A stretch of DNA of 64,000 nt from Listeria monocytogenes (GTDB lineage Bacteria; Bacillota; Bacilli; Lactobacillales; Listeriaceae): positions 62,001 through 126,000 of the forward strand of contig NZ_CP168900.1 in NCBI RefSeq assembly GCF_041765605.1, in the 5' to 3' direction. A program made the position numbers and the translations under genes. The notes beneath the pieces were generated by a model. That model did not search any database, was not told where the DNA came from, and saw nothing but the letters and a program-made list of their open reading frames with translations. Shown one piece after another: positions 42,325 to 50,152 of this stretch. Each line of letters begins with the position of its first letter. The stretch's first letter is position 1.

Positions 42325-43095
42325 ATGGCGATTAAAACATTCAACTATACAAATGATGCGTATATCGAGGCTGCTGACACACGGGCGGAGCTGGGGGCCT
42401 TCGTTGGAACTTCTCGTAATGGCTTCTTTGGCTCTATCACACAAGTCGGGACTACAAACAGCTACACAGTGAAGGCCGATTCTGTGATATTTGTAGGGGG
42501 ACTATGTGTACGAGTGTTATCAGACGAAGTGTTTGACCTCACCACTGCGAAGTATATTGTTGTCGAAACAAGCTATCAGACGATTACAGATGCCTATACT
42601 TGCATGATTAAAGCAGTTACCTTGCTTGAGGAAACGACCATGGTAGGGGCTGTTAATAAACATGTACCGATTTTTCAAAAGGGAATAGGCGTATTGAACG
42701 AGGGCAGAGGCCTAGCAGACGTGGTTAAGAAAATGAACCGAGCCGACTGTTTCTGGAGCGGCGGGAGTTATCTTGATGAAGGTCACAAATTCAGTTATCC
42801 AAATTTGAAAACAAATGACTATCAGATGCTGTACCTTGTATTCTCTCATTATACGCCAGGAACAGGTGCAGACGATTGGGGTTGGCTGGTTTACCCTGTA
42901 CCAGTTCCTTTTATTGCGGCACATCAAAGCGCGGGGCACTCAATTCCCATCATGGTCGAAGATACTACTAAGGTTATGTATAAGTATGCGTACATCAGCC
43001 TTACGCAAGTTCAGGGGAGTTCGAACAACGTACGCGTCCTTGACGGCGTAAATTTTAGAACTAAGTGCTTAAGAGAAATATGGGGGGTGGGTTAA
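42325..43095 (+). CDS. Putative receptor-binding / baseplate protein
   Basis: 256 residues. The N-terminal half is short-repeat beta (NGFFGSITQVGTTNSYTVKADSV, ITDAYTCMIKAVTLLEETTM). The C-terminal half is rich in aromatic residues (YQMLYLVFSHYTPGTGADDWGWLVYPV), like Listeria phage host-binding tail proteins. The role is inferred from position after the tail tip. Confidence 0.65.
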   Translation: MAIKTFNYTNDAYIEAADTRAELGAFVGTSRNGFFGSITQVGTTNSYTVKADSVIFVGGLCVRVLSDEVFDLTTAKYIVVETSYQTITDAYTCMIKAVTLLEETTMVGAVNKHVPIFQKGIGVLNEGRGLADVVKKMNRADCFWSGGSYLDEGHKFSYPNLKTNDYQMLYLVFSHYTPGTGADDWGWLVYPVPVPFIAAHQSAGHSIPIMVEDTTKVMYKYAYISLTQVQGSSNNVRVLDGVNFRTKCLREIWGVG

Positions 43096-43394
43096 TGAAA
43101 CAATACTATGTTCTTTTAAATGCAGATGGGTTTATCACGGTTTGGTCATCGGAGAAGCAAGAAGGGTTTTTAAAAATCGAAGCAAGCGAGGATGACTTCA
43201 ACAAGCTAGATTTTGTACGAGTTGAAAATGGTAAGGCGAAAGTCGACGAACAACGCAGACAGCAGATTATTAAAGAGTACGAAGCTAGCACATTAACTGA
43301 AATAGATAAGCTCAAAATGCAAAATATCGAATTACGAGACAGCATCCTAGACCTAGCTATTATTGTCGACGGTCTAGGAGGTGAACTAGAGTGA
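43095..43394 (+). CDS. Small tail-associated protein, unknown
   Basis: 99 residues from ATG43095, overlapping the previous stop as TAATG. MKQYYVLLNADGFITVWSSE is a short beta part and the rest is a coiled coil (LKMQNIELRDSILDLAIIVDGLG). Such proteins often follow the host-binding gene in Listeria phages. Confidence 0.7.
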   Translation: MKQYYVLLNADGFITVWSSEKQEGFLKIEASEDDFNKLDFVRVENGKAKVDEQRRQQIIKEYEASTLTEIDKLKMQNIELRDSILDLAIIVDGLGGELE

Positions 43395-43552
43395 GTGCAT
43401 TAGTTAATTTATTTGTTGACGCCATTCTTGATGAAAACTCAGACAGAACGATAAACGATGTACCCAATTCGATTCGTGCGAAAGTACAAGCGCGTCTTGA
43501 CGAGTACTACACAGCACAAGCAGAGCAGCAAGAGGTTGAAAGCGCAGAATAG
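43391..43552 (+). CDS. Small XkdX-like/CD1375-like protein
   Basis: 53 residues, GTG start six bases behind GGAGGTGA: (M)SALVNLFVDAILDENSDRT..., ending EVESAE. It lies between tail and lysis genes, where short proteins of this kind are common. Function unknown. Confidence 0.65.
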   Translation: MSALVNLFVDAILDENSDRTINDVPNSIRAKVQARLDEYYTAQAEQQEVESAE

Positions 43553-43581
43553 CGTTATTTTTAAGAGAAGAAGGTGTTAGA

Positions 43582-43803
43582 ATGCCAAAGGACATGTTAG
43601 AACCAATACAACGCTGGGAGTTCGAAGCCCTAAAAAAAGAAGTAAAACAGCTATCTGAGGATAAGGCCTCATTATCAGCAGAGCTAGACAGCTTTGTAAA
43701 AGAGCGCGAAAAGGATAGAAAAATGAGTTTGAATGTTATTACAGGGGCTCTGGCATCTCTGCTCGTAGGCATACTAACTTTCTTGATAACGAGGGGGTTT
43801 TGA
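43582..43803 (+). CDS. XhlA-type membrane protein
   Basis: 73 residues: helical, heptad-like part (ALKKEVKQLSEDKASLSAELDSF) followed by one membrane helix (NVITGALASLLVGILTFLIT). Resembles haemolysin XhlA / holin-accessory proteins of Bacillus prophages. Close to the holin. Confidence 0.75.
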   Translation: MPKDMLEPIQRWEFEALKKEVKQLSEDKASLSAELDSFVKEREKDRKMSLNVITGALASLLVGILTFLITRGF

Positions 43804-43804
43804 T

Positions 43805-44215
43805 ATGCCATTTAAACAAACAGTAGAATTCAAAGGAATTGCAGTGATAGAGTCAGGTGTAACGGTTTTTGGGGCTTATGAGGTTGTCGCGCTTCTTTAT
43901 AACCCTTCTCTATTTGATAATCAGGTGTCGGAATCATACGAACTGCTCGCACACTTCATTCCAGAAAATGTGTGGGCTTTTATTTTCTTAGCGATGACCC
44001 TTCTTGTAGGAGTAGGAACGTTGCTACAAGCTCATTATCGAATACGGTTAGGACTTGTTATGCGTATGTTAGGGCTGATACTTGCAGCACTGATAACAGT
44101 GTTTTTTGCAGTCGTGTTTTTATTCGACTTCCCTAACATCCTGCCAGGCGTATTAGTTGGTTTTGCTACGATTGTGGCATTGGGGTTAGTTCAAAATTTC
44201 ATAAAAAGATTGTGA
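43805..44215 (+). CDS. Phage membrane protein in the lysis module
   Basis: 136 residues with about four hydrophobic segments (AVIESGVTVFGAYEVVALLY, VWAFIFLAMTLLVGVGTLL, MLGLILAALITVFFAVVF, ILPGVLVGFATIVALGLV). It may act as a second holin or pinholin; no family recognised. Confidence 0.65.
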   Translation: MPFKQTVEFKGIAVIESGVTVFGAYEVVALLYNPSLFDNQVSESYELLAHFIPENVWAFIFLAMTLLVGVGTLLQAHYRIRLGLVMRMLGLILAALITVFFAVVFLFDFPNILPGVLVGFATIVALGLVQNFIKRL

Positions 44216-44218
44216 GGT

Positions 44219-44479
44219 ATGATGATGAAAATTAATTGGAAAGTACGAGTAAAGTCTAAAGTTTTCTGGGTATCAGTTATTCCGCTGGTGTTAGTCCTTG
44301 CGCAGCAATTGCTCGGCTGGTTTGGTGTGACAATTCCTGCGGATACGATTAACAAACAAGCATTAGATTTTGTAAATTCAGTGTTCTTGCTGCTAGGTGT
44401 CCTAGGTGTAGTTAATGACCCAACCACCCCTGGCGCAAGTGATAGCGAGCTAGTTCAAAATAGAAAGGATGAGGAATAA
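44219..44479 (+). CDS. Holin, phi-LC3 type
   Basis: 86 residues; three successive ATGs (44219, 44222, 44225), of which 44225 has the best spacing to GAGG. INWKVRVKSKVFWVSVIPLVLVLAQQLL, then VNSVFLLLGVLGVVNDPTTPGASDS with a polar tail, is the phage_holin_1 (phi LC3) pattern. It opens the membrane for the lysin. Overlaps the next gene by one base. Confidence 0.88.
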   Translation: MMMKINWKVRVKSKVFWVSVIPLVLVLAQQLLGWFGVTIPADTINKQALDFVNSVFLLLGVLGVVNDPTTPGASDSELVQNRKDEE

Positions 44480-44712
44480 TGAAATTTAGCAAAGGACAGA
44501 AAGTAAAAATGGTTGATACAAATAGCGTAAAGAATGATAAACAGCTAGATGAAACAGCTAAAAACATCATTGATAAAAGTAATTACAAAGGAATAATTAC
44601 AAAGACAGTTCGAGGTGAAGGAGATAAAGATTTATTCTTTGTCTCTTTTTATATTGATAGCGAAAGAATAACTCAGGGATTCCGAGAAAATGAAATCGAA
44701 GGGGTGGAGTAA
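44479..44712 (+). CDS. Small protein between holin and lysin, unknown
   Basis: 77 residues. SH3-like start (FSKGQKVKMVD), then KGIITKTVRGEGDKDLFFVSFY. No membrane segment or signal. Two bases before the lysin ATG. Function unknown. Confidence 0.6.
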   Translation: MKFSKGQKVKMVDTNSVKNDKQLDETAKNIIDKSNYKGIITKTVRGEGDKDLFFVSFYIDSERITQGFRENEIEGVE

Positions 44713-44714
44713 GA

Positions 44715-45641
44715 ATGGCTACAGTTAACGGGGTACTTTTTAGGCAAAATCTAGTCTCTAGCTCAAAATATGGCATCAAAGCGCCGAACCGTATGGATGC
44801 AAAAAAAATTACTGTACACAATACGTACAATGATGCTACAGCACAAAATGAGACAGATTACTGTAAAAACAACAATAACGAAGTTAGCTTTCATGTTGCA
44901 GTAGATGATAAAGAAGCCATTCAAGTTGTGCCATTCGACCGTAACGCCTGGCACTGTGGTGATGGTGGAAATGGATATGGAAACAGGAATACCATCGGTG
45001 TAGAGATTTGTTACAGCAAATCTGGAGGTTCCAAATATACAAAATCAGAGCAAAATGCAATCAAGTATATTGCAGGGCTATGCGTACAGCAAGGAATTGC
45101 AGCTACGAAGGATACCATTAAAAAACATCAAGACTGGTCTGGGAAGTATTGCCCGCATCGAGTTTTAGCCGAAAAACGCTGGCCAGCGCTACAACAAGCG
45201 ATTATAGATGAATATAAGCGTATTACATCTAAAAATCCAAACCGGCATTCTGGGGCAGTAGTGGATAGTGTACCTATGCTATCCAAAACGGACTTTAAAT
45301 CAAGTCCAGTTCGTATGTACAAGGCAGGGACAGCGATACTTGTTTATGAGCATAACAAATACTGGTATAAAGCCTATGTCAACGATAAATTATGCTATAT
45401 CTATAAAAGTTTTTGTGTTAGCAACGGCAAGAAAGATGCGAAAGGTCGTATACCTGTTAAGATTAAATCCGCGAAAGATTTACGGATTCCGGTTTGGGAT
45501 AATACACGGCTGAATTCGGGGAAAATTAAGTGGTACGCACCTTACACAAAACTGTCATGGTACGATAATAGAAAGGGCTATTTGGAGTTGTGGTATACGA
45601 AAGATGGATGGTACTACACAGCTAATTATTTCTTAAAATAA
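44715..45641 (+). CDS. Endolysin: N-acetylmuramoyl-L-alanine amidase with PSA-type wall-binding domain
   Basis: 308 residues. The amidase_2 (PGRP-like) domain (~1-170) has VHNTYND (zinc His35), HQDWSGKYCPH (His138, Cys146) and IGVEICYS. The C-terminal ~130 residues (from NPNRHSGAVVDSVPMLSK to DGWYYTANYFLK) closely match the wall-binding domain of PlyPSA as I remember it, whose catalytic domain is a different amidase. PlyPSA's domain binds wall teichoic acid of serovar 4/5/6 Listeria. So this is a domain-swapped lysin. No signal peptide, so it depends on the holin. Confidence 0.9.
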   Translation: MATVNGVLFRQNLVSSSKYGIKAPNRMDAKKITVHNTYNDATAQNETDYCKNNNNEVSFHVAVDDKEAIQVVPFDRNAWHCGDGGNGYGNRNTIGVEICYSKSGGSKYTKSEQNAIKYIAGLCVQQGIAATKDTIKKHQDWSGKYCPHRVLAEKRWPALQQAIIDEYKRITSKNPNRHSGAVVDSVPMLSKTDFKSSPVRMYKAGTAILVYEHNKYWYKAYVNDKLCYIYKSFCVSNGKKDAKGRIPVKIKSAKDLRIPVWDNTRLNSGKIKWYAPYTKLSWYDNRKGYLELWYTKDGWYYTANYFLK

Positions 45642-45665
45642 AAAAAAACATAGGGGGCAACAAGG

Positions 45666-46085
45666 ATGGCACAAAAGAACATTGTAGTAGAAAGCGGAGT
45701 CAAAATATACACAGATAAGACATACAAAAAGGTAGTTACAGAGTTACCACGCAACGCCATTTTTAAATACGAGAGTGGCGGATATTGTTTATTTAAGACT
45801 ATTAAGGGGTACACAAATCGGGCGCATTGGACATGCCCCGCGATCTCGGGAAGTTACGTTATTGCACTGGCTAAAGTAACTCAAAAGCTCGCAGAGAGCG
45901 TTGGGGGCAAGGGTGTTATCAAAATTACCCGAGGTGAGATTGTACGAATTGACCCGTCCAGTTTGAAAGCTGGCTATGTAAATTGTGCTGTTTTCAACGA
46001 CACATGGGAGTGGGGATTCAAGATTAAGCTAGCAGATGTTAAACGATGCGAGACCCTAACATACAACTCTATTGCAAAACTATAA
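45666..46085 (+). CDS. Protein after lysin, unknown
   Basis: 139 residues. AQKNIVVESGVKIYTDKTYKK, ELPRNAIFKYESGGYCLFKT suggests an SH3b-like beta fold. It is the last gene of the late operon, with GGGGCAACAAGG upstream. Could be a wall-associated or lysogenic-conversion protein; no evidence decides. Confidence 0.65.
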   Translation: MAQKNIVVESGVKIYTDKTYKKVVTELPRNAIFKYESGGYCLFKTIKGYTNRAHWTCPAISGSYVIALAKVTQKLAESVGGKGVIKITRGEIVRIDPSSLKAGYVNCAVFNDTWEWGFKIKLADVKRCETLTYNSIAKL

Positions 46086-46089
46086 GCAG

Positions 46090-46128
46090 AAAGACCTCCT
46101 AGCGCAAAGCTAAGAGGTCTTTTTTTTT
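46090..46128 (+). terminator. Terminator of the late operon
   Basis: AAAGACCTCCTAGC pairs with GCTAAGAGGTCTTT with small bulges, followed by nine T. It lies between the converging late operon and leftward anti-CRISPR operon and may serve both partly. Confidence 0.85.
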
Positions 46129-46133
46129 TAAAA

Positions 46134-46616
46134 TTAGTTTAACTCACTTTTTAAGATGATTGATTGCATATCATTATAAAATTCTTCTTCATCTTCATAC
46201 TCTTTATTCCAGCCGTTTTTGAAGGTAGATGCAAACTTTTCAGCTATAGACTCATTTTTGCTTTCAGAAATTACGTACTCATTTCCATCATTATCGACAT
46301 CAATGATTAGCTTGGTGATGCTATTGTCATCCGTCCCTTCCAATCGTACTGCATAGTCTTTGTTTTTGATTTCTCTAATCAGTTCGCTAATATTCATCTT
46401 TTCCACCCTCTCCTCGAATTTAATTAAATCATCTAACACCTCGCCCGGTGTCTCTCCAACGGCTTCACTTATCTTCTTAATGTTTATGACCGATAACTTG
46501 TTCAGAGTTGTTAAATCCGCTGTTCTAAGTGTCGAGTCGCTTAAGTGAGACTCTTTTGCCAATCTATACAGCGTCCATCCTCTATCTTCAGCGTATCTTT
46601 TTAAATACCCAGCCAT
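46134..46616 (-). CDS. acrIIA4: AcrIIA1-type HTH domain fused to anti-CRISPR AcrIIA4
   Basis: 160 residues. Residues 1-~73 ([20 protein letters not shown], ...[31 protein letters not shown]) follow the N-terminal HTH of AcrIIA1, which represses anti-CRISPR promoters. Residues 74-160 start [15 protein letters not shown] and include [35 protein letters not shown] and end LKSELN. These are 87 residues, the length of AcrIIA4, and nearly the same as the sequence I remember. AcrIIA4 blocks Cas9 by mimicking the PAM. The internal ATG has GGAGAGGGTGG five bases upstream, so free AcrIIA4 can also be made. Third gene of a leftward operon. Confidence 0.9.
   Translation of the reverse strand: MAGYLKRYAEDRGWTLYRLAKESHLSDSTLRTADLTTLNKLSVINIKKISEAVGETPGEVLDDLIKFEERVEKMNISELIREIKNKDYAVRLEGTDDNSITKLIIDVDNDGNEYVISESKNESIAEKFASTFKNGWNKEYEDEEEFYNDMQSIILKSELN
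46395..46413 (-). promoter_or_regulatory. Internal ribosome-binding site and start for free AcrIIA4
   Basis: Read leftward: GGAGAGGGTGG (46413-46403), AAAAG, ATG (46397-46395). It lies inside the fusion gene and in frame, at the exact residue where known AcrIIA4 begins. The gene may yield both a DNA-binding Cas9 inhibitor and a free inhibitor. Confidence 0.75.
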
Positions 46617-46621
46617 TTTTA

Positions 46622-46810
46622 CTATGCCTCGCTTTCCATTATTTTTAAATCGGACAAGCGTTCCAGATTAGCTAATTCTGTAAATAATTCTGCAATATTT
46701 CTGCTTTCAAAGCCTGCACTTCTGATACCCCGATTTTTCCATCGCTCAAGCTGCTTCTTAATCTCTTGCTCTTTTTCTGCAATTTCTTTAAACATGTAAT
46801 CATTTTTCAT
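46622..46810 (-). CDS. Small helical protein in the anti-CRISPR operon
   Basis: 62 residues, helical and charged ([41 protein letters not shown]). Ends five bases before the fusion gene. Anti-CRISPR operons of Listeria prophages often carry several small inhibitors, so it is a candidate; no match recalled. Confidence 0.7.
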   Translation of the reverse strand: MKNDYMFKEIAEKEQEIKKQLERWKNRGIRSAGFESRNIAELFTELANLERLSDLKIMESEA

Positions 46811-46841
46811 TCAATTCACTCTCTTTCTTGTTTTAATTTTT

Positions 46842-47045
46842 TTAGCAGTGTTCGATTGTGATTGTGTCGTTTATGGCATCTTCATATACCGTAAATTCGC
46901 CAGTTGCATTTAAGTCATTCATGAGATTAAAAGTATCTCTATCTACTACATTTATTACTACTTCATAACCTTCTTTTAAATCCTCTATAACTTCAGTTAA
47001 GTGTCCATGCCCCCATTTTTCGAAAATAGCTTTTATGTTTGTCAT
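46842..47045 (-). CDS. First protein of the anti-CRISPR operon, unknown
   Basis: 67 residues, acidic (IFEKWGHGHLTEVIEDLKEGYE, VINVVDRDTFNLMNDLNA). AAGGATGGATGAGAG precedes its ATG. Acidic small proteins in such operons are often inhibitors of Cas proteins. Function unknown. Confidence 0.7.
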   Translation of the reverse strand: MTNIKAIFEKWGHGHLTEVIEDLKEGYEVVINVVDRDTFNLMNDLNATGEFTVYEDAINDTITIEHC

Positions 47046-47096
47046 CTCTCATCCATCCTTTGTCTGTTTTATATTTGATGTCCTTGCTACATTTAT

Positions 47097-47125
47097 ATAC
47101 TATCACGTTGTGCCGTTATAGTCAA
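47097..47125 (-). promoter_or_regulatory. Anti-CRISPR promoter with palindromic operator
   Basis: Read leftward: TTGACT (47125-47120), 17 bases, TAGTAT (47102-47097). An inverted repeat, ACTATAACG and CGTGATAGT around GCACAA (47099-47122, one arm mismatch), covers the spacer and reaches into both boxes. A dimeric HTH protein bound there would block the promoter. The HTH domain encoded by the third gene is the obvious candidate. Confidence 0.78.
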
Positions 47126-47224
47126 TAGTTTTATTAAATTTATTTTAAAATAAAAAAAAACACCAAACCGAAGTCTGATGCTTTTTTCCTTACATTTCAT
47201 AATAAGTAGTTAAAAGTTGTATCA

Positions 47225-47265
47225 TTTCGCGCTACCCACGTGGGTAGAACATGGGTAGCGCGAAA
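47225..47265. promoter_or_regulatory. Inverted repeat with integrase arm sites near attR
   Basis: TTTCGCGCTACCC (47225-47237) and GGGTAGCGCGAAA (47253-47265) are perfect inverted repeats. CTACCCAC (47232), GTGGGTAG (47240) and ATGGGTAG (47251) match the octamer beside attL (9095, 9106). Probably integrase arm sites of the attR side. Confidence 0.55.
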
Positions 47266-47270
47266 CATCC

Positions 47271-47360
47271 ATTAACATCTATTAACGTCTATTAAGCGTT
47301 TTATCAAACTAGCAAATCGCATATTACCGCCATTAACAGCTATTAACATCTATTAAGAGC
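47271..47360. repeat. Two triplets of ATTAAC repeats at 10-bp period
   Basis: ATTAAC/ATTAAG followed by variants of NNCT occurs at 47271, 47281, 47291 and again at 47332, 47342, 47352, with the second triplet ending 15 bases before the attR core. Period and site suggest binding of excisionase or integrase on one face of the helix. Confidence 0.6.
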
Positions 47361-47374
47361 CATGCACAAACTGA

Positions 47375-47419
47375 ACTCTTAATCAGCGGGTCGGGGGTTC
47401 GAAACCCTCACAACCCATA
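47375..47419 (+). repeat. attR core, 45 bp (tRNA-Lys 3' fragment)
   Basis: Exact copy of 8970-9014, holding the 3' part of tRNA-Lys from the anticodon loop on, without the 5' half. Chromosomal sequence resumes after it. Confidence 0.93.
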
Positions 47420-47424
47420 AAAAA

Positions 47425-47460
47425 CAAACGCCAGTGACTGTTAAAGTCGTTGGTGTTTTG
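47425..47460 (+). terminator. Original chromosomal tRNA-Lys terminator, displaced
   Basis: CAAACGCCA and GAC pair with GTC and TGGTGTTTTG around a loop. Without the prophage it would follow tRNA-Lys directly. Confidence 0.55.
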
Positions 47461-47462
47461 TC

Positions 47463-47625
47463 GTTTTTACGGGGAAATTGTTAATAATTTCAATAATAAG
47501 CTGATTTATTTTTGGTTTTTTATCAAAATGGCTTCAGAATCATTGCAACCCATATTTGAAAATGAGCTAAATGTTTTTATGAAATCCCAAACAGAAAAAC
47601 CAACCTTCACCCAACAGGAGCTAAC
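47463..47625. other. Intergenic region without recognised features
   Basis: 163 bases, A/T-rich. It carries the ribosome site (CAGGAG) of the next gene at its end. I see no clear promoter or RNA. Confidence 0.4.
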
Positions 47626-47952
47626 ATGAAAAAAATAAAACAGCTAACTAATCAATTATTTACATCAACTATCTTCCTAATCACCATGTTATTTATCATA
47701 CCCCCAACAGTTGCGATAGCTGATGGAAGTAAAGTGAGTTTTTATGAATATATATATGGGGCACCTTTAAGATGGCTAACTGTAATTAGTACAACAGAGA
47801 AGAAAGGTGCATTTTTGGAGATGTTTTTCTCGGAGAACGAAGGAATAAATATCCAATGGCTCAACCTAATAATAAACTTTCTCCTAGTTTTCCTTGTAAT
47901 AATAATTATCTTCTCACTAGCAAAAAAGTTTTACAATAAAAAGAACGCCTAA
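47626..47952 (+). CDS. Small exported membrane protein, unknown
   Basis: 108 residues. N-terminal signal or membrane helix (STIFLITMLFIIPPTVAIADG), then a short outside domain, then a C-terminal membrane helix (LIINFLLVFLVIIIIFSLA) and KKFYNKKNA. CAGGAG eight bases before ATG. Function unknown. Confidence 0.7.
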   Translation: MKKIKQLTNQLFTSTIFLITMLFIIPPTVAIADGSKVSFYEYIYGAPLRWLTVISTTEKKGAFLEMFFSENEGINIQWLNLIINFLLVFLVIIIIFSLAKKFYNKKNA

Positions 47953-47982
47953 AAAAGACAACCCATAACAGGTTGTCTTTTT
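47953..47982. terminator. Bidirectional terminator
   Basis: AAAAGACAACC pairs with GGTTGTCTTTT around CATAACA, with T and A runs, between convergent genes at 47952 and 47988. Confidence 0.85.
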
Positions 47983-47987
47983 CTATA

Positions 47988-48491
47988 TTATTGAATAAGA
48001 ATTTCGTTAGCATCATTCGCTTTTTTAAATATAGCAACAATTCCTTCTATAAACGATACAATGGAAGGAATACCAGTCCAGCAAAATACTATGTAAAGAA
48101 CGCCTTGACCGTTTTTTCCTGCTAAAAATTTATGTGCACCGAATGTTCCAAGCAAAAGAGCTAAAGCGACATAAACCCATTTATTAACTAGTTTTCCTTC
48201 GTTTTGTCCTGAAAACCGAATTTCTGTGATAACAGTTTGAGTTTGCTCTTGTTTTTGTTCTTGGGCCTGCTCTTGGTTTTGAGAGGTATTGTTAACGATA
48301 TTAATGTTAGGATTTTCACTAGTTTTTTCGACTTTTTTATTAACAATTAGTTCTTCCCCGTGTTTATAAACTTCGACTTCATCTCCAGTGTCTGGACTAA
48401 ATGTAAAACAATCTAATAAAACGTCAATTGTTTCCCCATTATCCTTTAGTACTATTGCAGAATCACTTTCAATTTTAATGACCTTTGCCAT
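47988..48491 (-). CDS. TM2-domain membrane protein
   Basis: 167 residues from the ATG at 48491 (AGAAGGA upstream). N-terminal beta part (VIKIESDSAIVLKDNGETIDV), Gln-rich linker (QNQEQAQEQKQEQTQ), and TM2 domain of two helices with GTFGAHKFLAGKNGQGVLY. TM2 proteins are widespread in bacteria with unclear function. Confidence 0.85.
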   Translation of the reverse strand: MAKVIKIESDSAIVLKDNGETIDVLLDCFTFSPDTGDEVEVYKHGEELIVNKKVEKTSENPNINIVNNTSQNQEQAQEQKQEQTQTVITEIRFSGQNEGKLVNKWVYVALALLLGTFGAHKFLAGKNGQGVLYIVFCWTGIPSIVSFIEGIVAIFKKANDANEILIQ

Positions 48492-48545
48492 ATTCCTTCT
48501 CTCCCTTTCTCTATATGCAGTTGTAAATTGTCTTTTATTAAACAT

Positions 48546-48668
48546 GAGAAAAATTTACTATTTAATGTTATCATAAAACGTTAATAAAAGGCATATGCAA
48601 AGAGAGAAAAATTAATTATTTTTGAAGGAATGTAATTATTTTTTTAAATACAAGAAAATTAAGGTCAG
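48546..48668. other. A/T-rich intergenic region
   Basis: It holds the end of the leftward reductase/MerR operon and the upstream region of the TM2 gene. No hairpin terminator is clear here. Confidence 0.3.
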
Positions 48669-49037
48669 CTAAACATCCAGCTTCGCAACCTTCTCCTCAT
48701 AAATCCCAATCTTCCTAACCACTGTATCCAAATTTTTCTGCAAGTTTTCAATCTCTTGCACCAAAACAATCTTCTTCTCTTTCAACATATTCAATCGTTC
48801 GGAAATGGTGCTGTCGCCTGCTGCGCGCCAAATGGTGTATTGTTTTAATTCTTTTATTGATAATCCGGCGCCTTTTAAATGTAGCAAAAATTTCAACCAA
48901 TTGGCGTCTTCTTCGCTGTAAGTGCGCAAGTTGTTTTTGTCGCGTTCAGGGGTTATTAATCCTTCTTTTTCGTAAAATCTCAGGGTGCTACTGGGGATGT
49001 CAACTAGTTCGGAAAATTCACCGATGGAAAAGGACAT
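48669..49037 (-). CDS. MerR-family regulator
   Basis: 122 residues. N-terminal winged HTH FSIGEFSELVDIPSSTLRFYEKEGLITPERD, then NLRTYSEEDANWLKFLLHLKGAGLSIKELK, and a C-terminal coiled coil. No metal-binding cysteines, so the signal is probably a small organic or thiol-reactive compound, or redox. Second gene of the operon with the reductase. Its likely operator is the palindrome at 50132. Confidence 0.92.
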   Translation of the reverse strand: MSFSIGEFSELVDIPSSTLRFYEKEGLITPERDKNNLRTYSEEDANWLKFLLHLKGAGLSIKELKQYTIWRAAGDSTISERLNMLKEKKIVLVQEIENLQKNLDTVVRKIGIYEEKVAKLDV

Positions 49038-49092
49038 CTTATCACCTCATCTGTGTATTTTTCATAAGGATACCACTTTTTATAGGAAATAA

Positions 49093-50076
<984 letters not shown>

Positions 50077-50121
50077 AAGAATGCACTCCTTTTAAAATTG
50101 GATTGTTAAAATCTCTAATTT

Positions 50122-50152
50122 AGCTTATCAATTAAAGTTAACTTTAAGTCAA
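50122..50152 (-). promoter_or_regulatory. MerR-type promoter with 19-bp spacer and palindrome
   Basis: Read leftward: TTGACT (50152-50147), 19 bases, TAAGCT (50127-50122). A perfect 16-bp palindrome TTAAAGTTAACTTTAA (50132-50147) lies in the spacer. The long spacer plus central palindrome is the hallmark of promoters that MerR proteins untwist to activate. Confidence 0.8.

Noticed and set aside
47271-47360. A CRISPR-like array of ATTAAC repeats
   Set aside because: Units are 6-10 bases at 10-bp period without unique spacers; they fit protein-binding sites beside attR.
47375-47419. A second tRNA-Lys gene
   Set aside because: Only the 3' part is present, with no 5' acceptor or D arm; it is the attR core.
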